In this document: positions 7,164 through 13,430 of the stretch, piece by piece
Layout of the letters: the number at the start of each line of letters is the position of its first letter
How positions within the stretch are numbered: position 1 is the stretch's first letter
Source of the DNA: Anaerolineaceae bacterium UBA5365
GTDB lineage: Bacteria > Chloroflexota > Anaerolineae > Anaerolineales > Anaerolineaceae
NCBI GenBank assembly: GCA_002407905.1
Contig: DHPL01000025.1
Span: 45,083 to 59,303, forward strand
Length of the DNA stretch: 14,221 nucleotides
Direction of reading: 5' to 3'
Notes under the pieces: generated by a model
What the model was told of the DNA's origin: nothing
Database searches by the model: none
What the model saw: the letters and a program-made list of their open reading frames with translations, nothing else
Translations under genes and position numbers: made by a program

Positions 7164-7194
7164 GCGCAGCGGCAGGCAGTGCCGCTGCGCTTCT
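7164..7194 (+). terminator. Hairpin terminator after serine hydrolase
   Basis: An 11-bp perfect stem, GCGCAGCGGCA (7164-7174) with TGCCGCTGCGC (7180-7190), and a 5-nt loop are followed by TTCTT. It starts 11 nt after the serine hydrolase stop. It also lies beyond the stop of the converging small gene and may serve both, though the minus-strand tail is not T-rich. Confidence 0.75.
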
Positions 7195-7210
7195 TGACGA
7201 ACTTGTATTG

Positions 7211-7477
7211 CTAGGGTTTACGCAGGATCTCGCCTTCGGCGTCCTTCAATTCCTGGATCAGAGCCGCGGCCTCGGCCTTCACTTCCTTGGACGCGCTGGG
7301 CGAAAAACTGATCAGTTTGATCAGATCGAAGCCTTTGCGCAAGGTGTCTTTTACCTGGGCTGTGTACTGAAAGCCTTCCCAGCCAAGAGAATCGGGGCGT
7401 TCAAGATCGCGCGCTTCCTGAAGCAGCTTACGCGCCTGAAGAATGCGGTTTTCGGGGGTGAGGGGTGCTTTAGCCAT
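7211..7477 (-). CDS. Small helical protein of unknown function, downstream of aldehyde dehydrogenase
   Basis: 88 aa, no recognised family. The sequence is charged and predicted almost fully helical: one helix at about 7-26 (NRILQARKLLQEARDLE), a middle part at 38-56, and a last helix at 62-84 with a regular Leu/Ala heptad-like pattern (KEVKAEAAALIQELKDAEGEI). There is no signal peptide, membrane segment or cysteine, so it is probably cytoplasmic. It starts 24 nt after the aldehyde dehydrogenase stop on the same strand, so the two are probably co-transcribed. A weak AAAGG lies about 12 nt before the ATG. The clean amphipathic pattern and tight spacing argue for a real gene. The longer-looking frame on the opposite strand is a shadow. 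Confidence 0.7.
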   Translation of the reverse strand: MAKAPLTPENRILQARKLLQEARDLERPDSLGWEGFQYTAQVKDTLRKGFDLIKLISFSPSASKEVKAEAAALIQELKDAEGEILRKP

Positions 7478-7501
7478 GGCTTAATTCTACCTTTGCCTAA
7501 T

Positions 7502-8866
7502 CTATTTCATCAGTTGGCGGATGAGCCTTAAGTTCTTGGCCTGGTAGGGCAGGTACCGGAAGGGCAGGTCCAGCCAAGTGGACTTGCGTACAATGCTGCG
7601 GGAATGGCTGAAGGCATCAAAGCCCTGCTTGCCGTGATACTGGCCCATGCCAGAGCTGCCAACCCCGCCAAAGCCCATGTGCGGGGTGGCCAGATGGATC
7701 ACCGTATCATTGATGCAGCCCCCGCCAAAGGAACAACTGCCCAGCACTGCATCCTCGGCAGCCTTGCTTTCCGTAAACAGGTACAGCGCCAGCGGCTTGG
7801 GCCGGCTGCGCACAAACTCGATCGCCTCATCCAGCTTCTCCCAGGTGAGCACGGGCAGGATGGGCCCAAAGATCTCCTCCTGCATCACAGGCGATTCGGG
7901 GTCTACATCAATCAGCAGCGTGGGGCTGATTCGCAGCTTGCTATCATCCGTTTCGCCGCCCAGGGCGATGCTTTGCCCTTCCAATAACGCCTTCTTGGCC
8001 AGATAGTGTTTCTGGGAGACGATGCGCACCATGCTGCTTGTATCGCCGTCAGGGAAGAACTGGGCCAAAGCCTCCCGATAGTACGCGATGAATTCGTCGC
8101 GCTTGCTGGCCTGGATGAGCACGTAATCCGGTGCCACGCAGGTCTGGCCTCCATTGAGCAGTTTGCCAAAGGCGATGCGCCGCGCGGCCAGCCTCATGTT
8201 TGCGCTGTCATCCACAATCGCCGGGCTCTTGCCGCCTAATTCCAGGGTGACCGGGGTCAGGTGCCTGGCGGCGGCCTGCATCACCACTTTACCCATTTCG
8301 ATGGACCCGGTAAAGAAGATCTTGTCGAAGCGTTGCTCCAGCAAGGCGCTGTTTTCTTTGCGGCTGCCCTGAACCACCGCGATGTATTCCGGCGGGAAAG
8401 CGGCGCCCAGCATCTCTGCCAGGGCCTGGCTGCTTGCCGGGGCGTAGGCGGAGGGTTTGACCACCGCGCAGTTGCCGGCAGAGATCGCGGCGATCAGTGG
8501 CGTCAGGTTGAGCAGAACCGGGTAGTTCCAGGGGGCCATGATCAGCACCACGCCGTAAGGCTCCGGCGAGGTGAACGAGCGGGAATGGAACTGGGCTAAG
8601 GGCGTGGGCACGCGTTTTCCGCGCATCCAGCCCTTCAGATGTTTAATATGGAAGCGAATTTCGTCCAGTACCAGCCCAATTTCGGCCATGTACGCTTCGT
8701 GGGCACTCTTTTGCAGGTCCAGGTAGAGCGCCTGGTTGATCTTGTCTTCATTTTCCTGCACGGCCTCGCGCAATTTTCGTAGCGCGTTCAGGCGCCAGGC
8801 CAGGGGCCGGCTTCGGCCGCTTTCGTAAAAAGCGCCCTGTTTGGCAATGATGGTTTCAATATCCAT
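7502..8866 (-). CDS. NAD(P)-dependent aldehyde dehydrogenase, class 3 (ALDH3/YwdH-like)
   Basis: Oxidises aldehydes, typically fatty or aromatic ones in this class, to carboxylates with NAD(P). At 454 aa it has the short class-3 length. Visible landmarks: APWNYP with Asn114, VVKPS with Lys137, FTGS (185-188), LELGGKSP with general base Glu209, GGQTC with catalytic Cys243, and EEIFGP (330-335) with cofactor-binding Phe333. All catalytic residues are present. The residue after KPS is Ala140, where class-3 enzymes normally have Glu that contacts the adenosine ribose, so cofactor preference may be shifted toward NADP. The C-terminus is basic and hydrophobic (LDLPFRYLPYQAKNLRLIRQLMK region) and could touch membranes as in some ALDH3 enzymes; this is inference. 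GGAAGGA (8879-8873) lies 6 nt before the ATG. It probably heads an operon with the small protein. Confidence 0.93.
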   Translation of the reverse strand: MDIETIIAKQGAFYESGRSRPLAWRLNALRKLREAVQENEDKINQALYLDLQKSAHEAYMAEIGLVLDEIRFHIKHLKGWMRGKRVPTPLAQFHSRSFTSPEPYGVVLIMAPWNYPVLLNLTPLIAAISAGNCAVVKPSAYAPASSQALAEMLGAAFPPEYIAVVQGSRKENSALLEQRFDKIFFTGSIEMGKVVMQAAARHLTPVTLELGGKSPAIVDDSANMRLAARRIAFGKLLNGGQTCVAPDYVLIQASKRDEFIAYYREALAQFFPDGDTSSMVRIVSQKHYLAKKALLEGQSIALGGETDDSKLRISPTLLIDVDPESPVMQEEIFGPILPVLTWEKLDEAIEFVRSRPKPLALYLFTESKAAEDAVLGSCSFGGGCINDTVIHLATPHMGFGGVGSSGMGQYHGKQGFDAFSHSRSIVRKSTWLDLPFRYLPYQAKNLRLIRQLMK

Positions 8867-8994
8867 AAGGGGTCCTTCCGCTCTTTCTGGTCCAGGAATA
8901 GTACTTGACTATACCAAAACAATGCCCGGAGGGTACGCCAGTTATTGAGAACCATTCTGATTCGTTCAGCCGCGCGGCTTTCCCGGTAAAAGCC

Positions 8995-9025
8995 TTGACA
9001 GAGCCCCAGAGTCTTGTGTTATACT
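8995..9025 (+). promoter_or_regulatory. rplS promoter
   Basis: A perfect TTGACA (8995-9000) and TATACT (9020-9025) are separated by 19 nt, or 18 nt if TTATAC is used. The expected start is near 9032, giving a leader of about 54 nt. A strong promoter fits a ribosomal protein gene. Confidence 0.75.
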
Positions 9026-9032
9026 TGCGCTT

Positions 9033-9060
9033 CGCGTCCCGAAGAGTTTGGGCGCGTTTT
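9033..9060 (+). promoter_or_regulatory. Hairpin plus U-run at the 5' end of the rplS leader
   Basis: CGCG (9033-9036) and CCC (9038-9040) pair with GGG (9050-9052) and CGCG (9053-9056), one T bulged, with a 9-nt loop. TTTT follows at 9057-9060. A competing small hairpin, CTTCG (9030-9034) with CGAAG (9040-9044), would exclude it. This could be an attenuator or a target for autoregulation by L19, or merely a stabilising 5' hairpin. Confidence 0.4.
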
Positions 9061-9085
9061 ACACTGTATTAAGAAGGACTGCAAG

Positions 9086-9436
9086 ATGAACCATAGCGAA
9101 CTGATGAAATCTGTCCAGGCTGAACAAAACCCGAACATCCCGCATATCTTCCCCGGGGACTCGGTTTCGGTGCATTATAAGATCAAAGAAGGCGATCGCG
9201 AACGCATCCAGGAATTTAAGGGTGTGATCCTCTACGTGCGCGGTTCAGGCAATAGCGCCAGTTTCACCGTTCGCCGTGTAGCCAGCAATGGGATCGGCGT
9301 GGAACGCACTTTCCTTAAGCGCTCACCCCGCATCGCCAAGCTGGTGGTAGAACGCCACAACAAAGTACGCCGCGCCCGGCTGTACTTCCTGCGCGAGCGC
9401 ACCGGCAAGAGCGCCCGCCTGAAGCAGCGCTTCTAG
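9086..9436 (+). CDS. rplS: 50S ribosomal protein L19
   Basis: Structural protein of the large ribosomal subunit at the 30S-50S interface. 116 aa, the normal length. Family hallmarks are present: FPGDSV (24-29), the IKEGDRERIQEFKG stretch (35-48), FTVRR (61-65), GIGVERTF (70-77), SP-x-I (81-84) and the basic C-terminal VRRARLYFLRERTGKSAR tail. The ATG at 9086 is chosen because AAGAAGGA (9071-9078) lies 7 nt before it and L19 begins here; a longer in-frame ATG at 9014 lies within the promoter. It stands alone, without rpsP, rimM or trmD next to it, unlike the common arrangement, and has its own promoter. Confidence 0.97.
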   Translation: MNHSELMKSVQAEQNPNIPHIFPGDSVSVHYKIKEGDRERIQEFKGVILYVRGSGNSASFTVRRVASNGIGVERTFLKRSPRIAKLVVERHNKVRRARLYFLRERTGKSARLKQRF

Positions 9437-9441
9437 GATGG

Positions 9442-9458
9442 CGCGGGCCTTGCCCGCG
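9442..9458 (+). terminator. Short GC hairpin after rplS
   Basis: CGCGGGC (9442-9448) and GCCCGCG (9452-9458) form a 7-bp stem with a 3-nt loop, starting 6 nt after the rplS stop. No T-run follows, so it is more likely an mRNA 3'-end stabiliser or part of a compound terminator with the next structure. Confidence 0.4.
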
Positions 9459-9472
9459 ATGCGACCGAAAAG

Positions 9473-9526
9473 GCTTTGCCTGGCCAGCTTGACTTTATAA
9501 TCAGGCGGTGAGGCAAAGCTTTTTTT
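9473..9526 (+). terminator. Long-loop hairpin with T-run after rplS, containing a -10-like box
   Basis: GCTTTGCCT (9473-9481) pairs perfectly with AGGCAAAGC (9511-9519) and is followed by a run of seven T. This looks like an intrinsic terminator with a 29-nt loop. The loop holds TATAAT at 9496-9501, the best -10 candidate for the next gene; a matching -35 is poor. Terminator and promoter may therefore overlap. Confidence 0.5.
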
Positions 9527-9555
9527 ATTTGCCCGCTAAAAGGAGAGAAAAAGAT

Positions 9556-10278
9556 ATGCAGAATTTGCCGCTTATTGGCATCCCCGGGGTTTACCGCACG
9601 CATAAACAGCGCCGGCCGGATTACGGCGTAAGTACCACCTACGCCAACGCTATCCTGGCGGCTGGCGGCCTGCCGGCCATCCTGCCGACGAACATCGCTG
9701 CAGAAAACTGGCCGGCCTTGGTTGGGAAAATGGATGGTTTTATGTTCGTGGGCGGCGGAGACATCGAGCCCAGCCGTTACGGCGCCCCGGAAGCGCCGGA
9801 TAGCTACGGCTTCAGCACGGAACGCGATGATTTTGAGCTCGGCTTTTTGCCCCTGGTCCTCGCCGCGGATAAGCCCCTTCTGGCCATTTGCCGCGGCTTG
9901 CAGGTGCTGAACGTAGGCCTGGGCGGCACCCTCATTGGCGACATCCCCAGCCAGTGCCCCCAAGCCCAAAAACATGACCAGTTCACCAGCCCGCGCGATA
10001 CGCTGGCGCATTCTGTAAGCGTGCAGCCTGGCAGCCTTTTAGCCCGCGCCCTGGGAAGCACCGAGCTTAAAACCAACAGTCTGCATCACCAGAGTATCCT
10101 CCAGCCGGCTGGCAGCCTGGTTGTCAATGCCCAAGCCCCGGATGGCATTCTGGAAGGCGTTGAATTGCCCGGCAAGCGCTTTGTGCTGGGCGTACAGTGG
10201 CACCCGGAAGAGCTTTTTACCAGCCAGGAAGCGATGCTTAATATCTTCAAGGCTTTCATCGCCGCCTGCACGGCCTGA
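9556..10278 (+). CDS. Peptidase C26 / gamma-glutamyl-GABA hydrolase-type class I glutamine amidotransferase (PuuD-like)
   Basis: 240 aa. Hydrolyses gamma-glutamyl amide bonds; the best known family member, PuuD, releases GABA from gamma-glutamyl-GABA in putrescine breakdown. The class I amidotransferase triad is visible: nucleophile Cys112 in AICRGLQ, His216 and Glu218 in QWHPEE. Further marks are GGGDIEPSRYG (67-76 region, typical of this subgroup) and NSLHHQS (174-180). No signal peptide, so cytoplasmic. The ATG at 9556 is preceded by AAAAGGAG ending 10 nt before it; an upstream in-frame GTG at 9508 lies inside the terminator stem and is rejected. No other putrescine genes are in the window, so its true substrate is unsure. 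mutS2 starts 19 nt after its stop, suggesting co-transcription. PuuD assignment is at family level only. Confidence 0.88.
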   Translation: MQNLPLIGIPGVYRTHKQRRPDYGVSTTYANAILAAGGLPAILPTNIAAENWPALVGKMDGFMFVGGGDIEPSRYGAPEAPDSYGFSTERDDFELGFLPLVLAADKPLLAICRGLQVLNVGLGGTLIGDIPSQCPQAQKHDQFTSPRDTLAHSVSVQPGSLLARALGSTELKTNSLHHQSILQPAGSLVVNAQAPDGILEGVELPGKRFVLGVQWHPEELFTSQEAMLNIFKAFIAACTA

Positions 10279-10297
10279 ACCCAAAATCGGATTTTCA

Positions 10298-12715
10298 ATG
10301 AACCCCAAATCGCTGATTTTGCTCGAGTTTCACAAGGTGTTGGCCAAACTAAAGGCCTTTACCGCATTTGATGCCTCGGCAGAGTTGGCAACCAGCCTGC
10401 GCCCTAGCTCCAACCTGGAGAAGGCCCGTGCCTGGCAAGCCCAAACCCGCGAAGCCCGCCTGCTTTTAAGTATGAACGCCGGCCTGAGTTTTGAGGGTGC
10501 CGCGGACCTGCGCCCCCTGGCAGACCGGGCTTTGCATGGCGTTACCCTGGAGGCGGCTGAATTCATCGGCATCCGCAACACGCTCACGCTCTCGCGCGAG
10601 GCAAAACGGGTGCTGGAAGAACACGCCCAGGAAGCACCCGGCCTGCTGGAAATCGGGGAGAACCTGAGTGACGGCCTGGGCTTGGTGGACCTGATCAACC
10701 GCACGGTGAGCGAACGCGGCGAGGTGCTGGATAGCGCCTCGGAGGAACTGGGCCGCATCCGCTCGGAGATGAAGGTAACCCATGCCCGTCTGATGGACCG
10801 CCTCACGCGCTATATCACCGATGCCGCCCACAGCAATTTCCTGCAGGAGACCATCATCACCCAGCGCAACGGCCGCTATGTGCTGCCCTTGCGCGCCGAG
10901 TTCAAAGGCCGCATCAAGGGCCTGGTGCACGACCAAAGCGCCAGCGGCGCAACGCTCTTCATCGAGCCCTTGCAGGTTGTGGAATGGAACAATAAATACC
11001 GCGAGCTGGAACTGGCCGAGCGCGACGAGGTGCTGCGCGTTCTGCATGCGCTTTCCGCCCGCATCGCCGAGAACGCCGCCCCGCTCATTGCCTGCACGGA
11101 GGCCATGGCCCAGTTGGACCTCATCTTCGCTAAAGGCCGCTATGCGGACGAACTGCGCGCGTCGGAGCCGGAGCTCCTGCCCTTTACGCCAAACCCCGCT
11201 GAGCATCACCCGGGCTCCATCATCCGTCTGATCCAGGCCCGCCACCCCTTGCTGCCCCTGGACAAGGCCGTAGCCAGCGACATCGAGTTTGACCCCCAAA
11301 CCTTCGCCATCATCCTCACCGGTCCGAACACCGGCGGCAAGACGGTCACGCTTAAAACATTGGGCCTTGCGGTGCTGATGGCCCAAAGCGGCCTGCAGAT
11401 TTGCGCCCGGTCAGGCAGCAGCCTCTCGCTTTTCAAGGATGTTTTTGCCGATATCGGCGACGAACAGAGCATCGAGCAATCGCTTTCCACCTTTAGTGGG
11501 CACATCACCCAGTTGGTGCGCATCCTGCGCTATGCGGATGCCCGCAGTTTGGTGCTTCTGGATGAATTGGGCGCGGGGACGGACCCTCAGGAGGGGTCTG
11601 CCCTGGCGCGGGCAGTTTTAGATGCCCTCCTGGCGCGCAAGATCACCTGCATGATCGCCACGCATTACCCTGAGCTGAAGGCCTACGCCCATGCCGCCCA
11701 GGGCGTGGCAAATGCCAGCCTGGAGTTCGATATCGAGACCTTGCGGCCCACCTACCACCTCACCATCGGCCTGCCCGGGCGCAGCAATGCCCTGGCCATC
11801 GCCGAGCGCCTGGGCCTGGACCCGGCCATCATTGCCGCGGCCAAAAGCGAACTGGACCCAACCGAGCTGCGTGCTGAGGACCTGCTGGCAGAGATCTACC
11901 GTCAGCGCGATCTGGCCCGCACGGCTTACGCCAGCGCGGACCAAGCCCGCGAGGAAGCCGAGCGCGCGCGCAATAAGGTAAACGCGCGCCTGGAACAACT
12001 CGAGCGCGACCAGGGACGCATTCTGGAACGCACCCAACGCGAGGCAGAAGCCGAACTGGACGCCATGCGCGTTGAGCTGGAGGAGCTGCGCCGCAAGATG
12101 CAGCGCCAAAAGGCCGCCCCTGAGGCCCTGGAAGAAACCGACGAGCTGCAGGACCTCTTGGAAAAGTTGGAAAAGGCCCATGCCAGTGAAAAACGCAAAA
12201 AACAGCGCAAACCGCGCCTGTCCGGACCGCGCCAGCCCCTAAAACTAGGCGATAAAGTGCTGGTGCGCAAACTGGGGACTGAAGCGCAGATCACCTCGAT
12301 TAATGGCGATGAACTGGAAGTGCAGGCCGGGCCCTTGCGCATGCGCTTGCGTGAAAATGAAGTGGAACGTAAAGGCATGGCAGAACCAACGGACCAGGCA
12401 ACCGAAACGTCCAGGCCCGCGGCACGCCCTGCCATGGGGCGTACCCGCCTGCCCAGCGCCGGGCAGGTACCGCTGGAATTGGACCTGCGCGGCTTGCGCG
12501 TGGAAGATGCTTTGGAAAAACTGGACGACTACCTTGAGGCTGGTGCTTTGGCCGGCATGCCTTTTGGGCGCATCATCCACGGTAAAGGCACCGGGGCTGT
12601 GCGCCAGGCGGTTCGACAGGCCTTGCGGGAATCCCCGCAGGTGGAACGCTGGGAGGCTGGGGGCGAAAAAGAGGGCGGCGATGGCGTAAGCGTGGTTTTC
12701 TTCGTTGATCGCTAA
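10298..12715 (+). CDS. mutS2: Endonuclease MutS2 (Smr-domain MutS paralogue)
   Basis: 805 aa, close to the usual 780-800. MutS2 proteins lack the mismatch-recognition domain. They have been described as recombination suppressors and, more recently, as factors that act on collided ribosomes; which applies here is unknown. Visible domains: helical core/clamp about 1-310, ATPase with Walker A GPNTGGKT (342-349) and Walker B LVLLDELGAGTDP (418-430), the STFSGH signature (397-402) and ATHYPEL (454-460), then a long charged coiled coil (about 520-640). After a KOW-like strand region (about 645-690) and a linker comes the Smr nuclease domain (about 725-805) with LDLRG (728-732) and HGKGTGAVR (761-769). 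All ATPase and Smr motifs are intact. The ATG at 10298 is chosen because the protein family begins here; the frame's upstream extension to 10121 overlaps the preceding gene. There is only a weak ribosome site, fitting coupling to that gene. Confidence 0.96.
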   Translation: MNPKSLILLEFHKVLAKLKAFTAFDASAELATSLRPSSNLEKARAWQAQTREARLLLSMNAGLSFEGAADLRPLADRALHGVTLEAAEFIGIRNTLTLSREAKRVLEEHAQEAPGLLEIGENLSDGLGLVDLINRTVSERGEVLDSASEELGRIRSEMKVTHARLMDRLTRYITDAAHSNFLQETIITQRNGRYVLPLRAEFKGRIKGLVHDQSASGATLFIEPLQVVEWNNKYRELELAERDEVLRVLHALSARIAENAAPLIACTEAMAQLDLIFAKGRYADELRASEPELLPFTPNPAEHHPGSIIRLIQARHPLLPLDKAVASDIEFDPQTFAIILTGPNTGGKTVTLKTLGLAVLMAQSGLQICARSGSSLSLFKDVFADIGDEQSIEQSLSTFSGHITQLVRILRYADARSLVLLDELGAGTDPQEGSALARAVLDALLARKITCMIATHYPELKAYAHAAQGVANASLEFDIETLRPTYHLTIGLPGRSNALAIAERLGLDPAIIAAAKSELDPTELRAEDLLAEIYRQRDLARTAYASADQAREEAERARNKVNARLEQLERDQGRILERTQREAEAELDAMRVELEELRRKMQRQKAAPEALEETDELQDLLEKLEKAHASEKRKKQRKPRLSGPRQPLKLGDKVLVRKLGTEAQITSINGDELEVQAGPLRMRLRENEVERKGMAEPTDQATETSRPAARPAMGRTRLPSAGQVPLELDLRGLRVEDALEKLDDYLEAGALAGMPFGRIIHGKGTGAVRQAVRQALRESPQVERWEAGGEKEGGDGVSVVFFVDR

Positions 12716-12924
12716 CCTCAATGATTATTACTTGTTGATGGTACTGGATATAAAATAAAGGATCGCCACTAATCTGCTCCGATTTTACTGGCGATCCCTT
12801 CGCGTCGTTCCCCTAGGCCAACGCCCTATCAACAAACGCATTAGTTCTCACCACCATTTTAGTCCATAATAGGGGCCTTGTTTTGTATTAAATGTTCTGA
12901 TTCCGACGTTAATGCACGCTAATT
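12716..12924. other. AT-rich gap between convergent mutS2 and ClbS-type gene
   Basis: A 209-nt gap, clearly richer in A/T than the flanking genes. It holds the minus-strand terminator at 12751-12800 and a short inverted repeat, CCCCTA (12810-12815) with TAGGGG (12870-12875). No open frame of note and no recognisable RNA gene; a degraded mobile-element end is possible but unsupported. Confidence 0.5.
12751..12800 (-). terminator. Intrinsic terminator of the GyrI-ClbS operon
   Basis: GGATCGCCA (12760-12768) and TGGCGATCC (12789-12797) form a perfect 9-bp stem, with an inner AATC/GATT pairing (12771-12774, 12781-12784). Read on the minus strand the stem is followed by TTTATTTTAT. The plus-strand side has no T-run, so it mainly serves the minus operon, though it may slow mutS2 transcripts too. 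Confidence 0.7.
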
Positions 12925-13428
12925 CTACGCTTTTTGGTCCTTAAAAAGCTTTTTCAGCAAGCCCGCGGCCCAGACATAGTGACTTGAAGTACATGAGGCG
13001 TAATAGCTAGCCACGCTGCTGCTGCCCGTCCATTTGAAACGCGCCTTGCCTTCGATCTCTTCGGGAATGTACTGGCCTACCCGGCGCATGGCCTCTTGGT
13101 GGTGCGCTTTGAGGCTCTGGCGAACCTCCATGAGGCTCCGGTTCTTGGATTTTTGGTAGAGCATTTCGTTAAATGCCGGCGTGTCCTTCCAGGTGTAGCC
13201 TGGGGCCGGGATTTGGGGCTTCTCTCCGGCTTTAGCCGCGTCCTCCCAATTGAAGACCAGTTGCAGCCAGTCGTCCAGATGGGCCAGGAGGTCCTTGATG
13301 CTACGGTTCTCAAAGACCTCCAGGCTGGCTAGTTCTTCCAGGCTGAACCGATCCACCAGTTGATTAAGCCGGGCGAATTCTGCCTCGCCGTATTCCAGCA
13401 ATTGGGTTTGGGTATTGGCGCGCGGCAG
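12925..13428 (-). CDS. ClbS/DfsB-family four-helix protein (putative genotoxin/small-molecule protection)
   Basis: The E. coli founder ClbS is a cyclopropane hydrolase that protects against colibactin; other members are mostly uncharacterised. From the chosen start the product is 167 aa, the family's usual size. Diagnostic stretches are LLAHLDDWLQLVFNWE, then PAPGYTWKDTPAFNEMLY, and near the end FKWTGSSSVASYYASCTSSHY followed by AAGLLKKL; these follow the order and spacing I recall for ClbS. No standard start reproduces the family's N-terminal helix: the TTG at 13401 cuts it. The upstream in-frame residues PRANTQTQ complete it, and the only possible initiator there is CTG at 13428, two bases after the GyrI-gene stop. 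I therefore infer a CUG start with translational coupling; 13401 is the conservative alternative. The gene is followed by a minus-strand terminator. Substrate unknown. Confidence 0.8.
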   Translation of the reverse strand: MPRANTQTQLLEYGEAEFARLNQLVDRFSLEELASLEVFENRSIKDLLAHLDDWLQLVFNWEDAAKAGEKPQIPAPGYTWKDTPAFNEMLYQKSKNRSLMEVRQSLKAHHQEAMRRVGQYIPEEIEGKARFKWTGSSSVASYYASCTSSHYVWAAGLLKKLFKDQKA

Positions 13429-13430
13429 CT

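Noticed and set aside
8946..8960. Fur-box-like imperfect palindrome TGAGAACCATTCTGA between ALDH and rplS
   Set aside because: Only a rough match to the Fur consensus with mismatched arms; neither neighbour suggests iron control.
10466..11386. 306-codon minus-strand frame inside mutS2
   Set aside because: Shadow of a GC-rich real gene with intact MutS2 motifs; no ribosome site or family resemblance.
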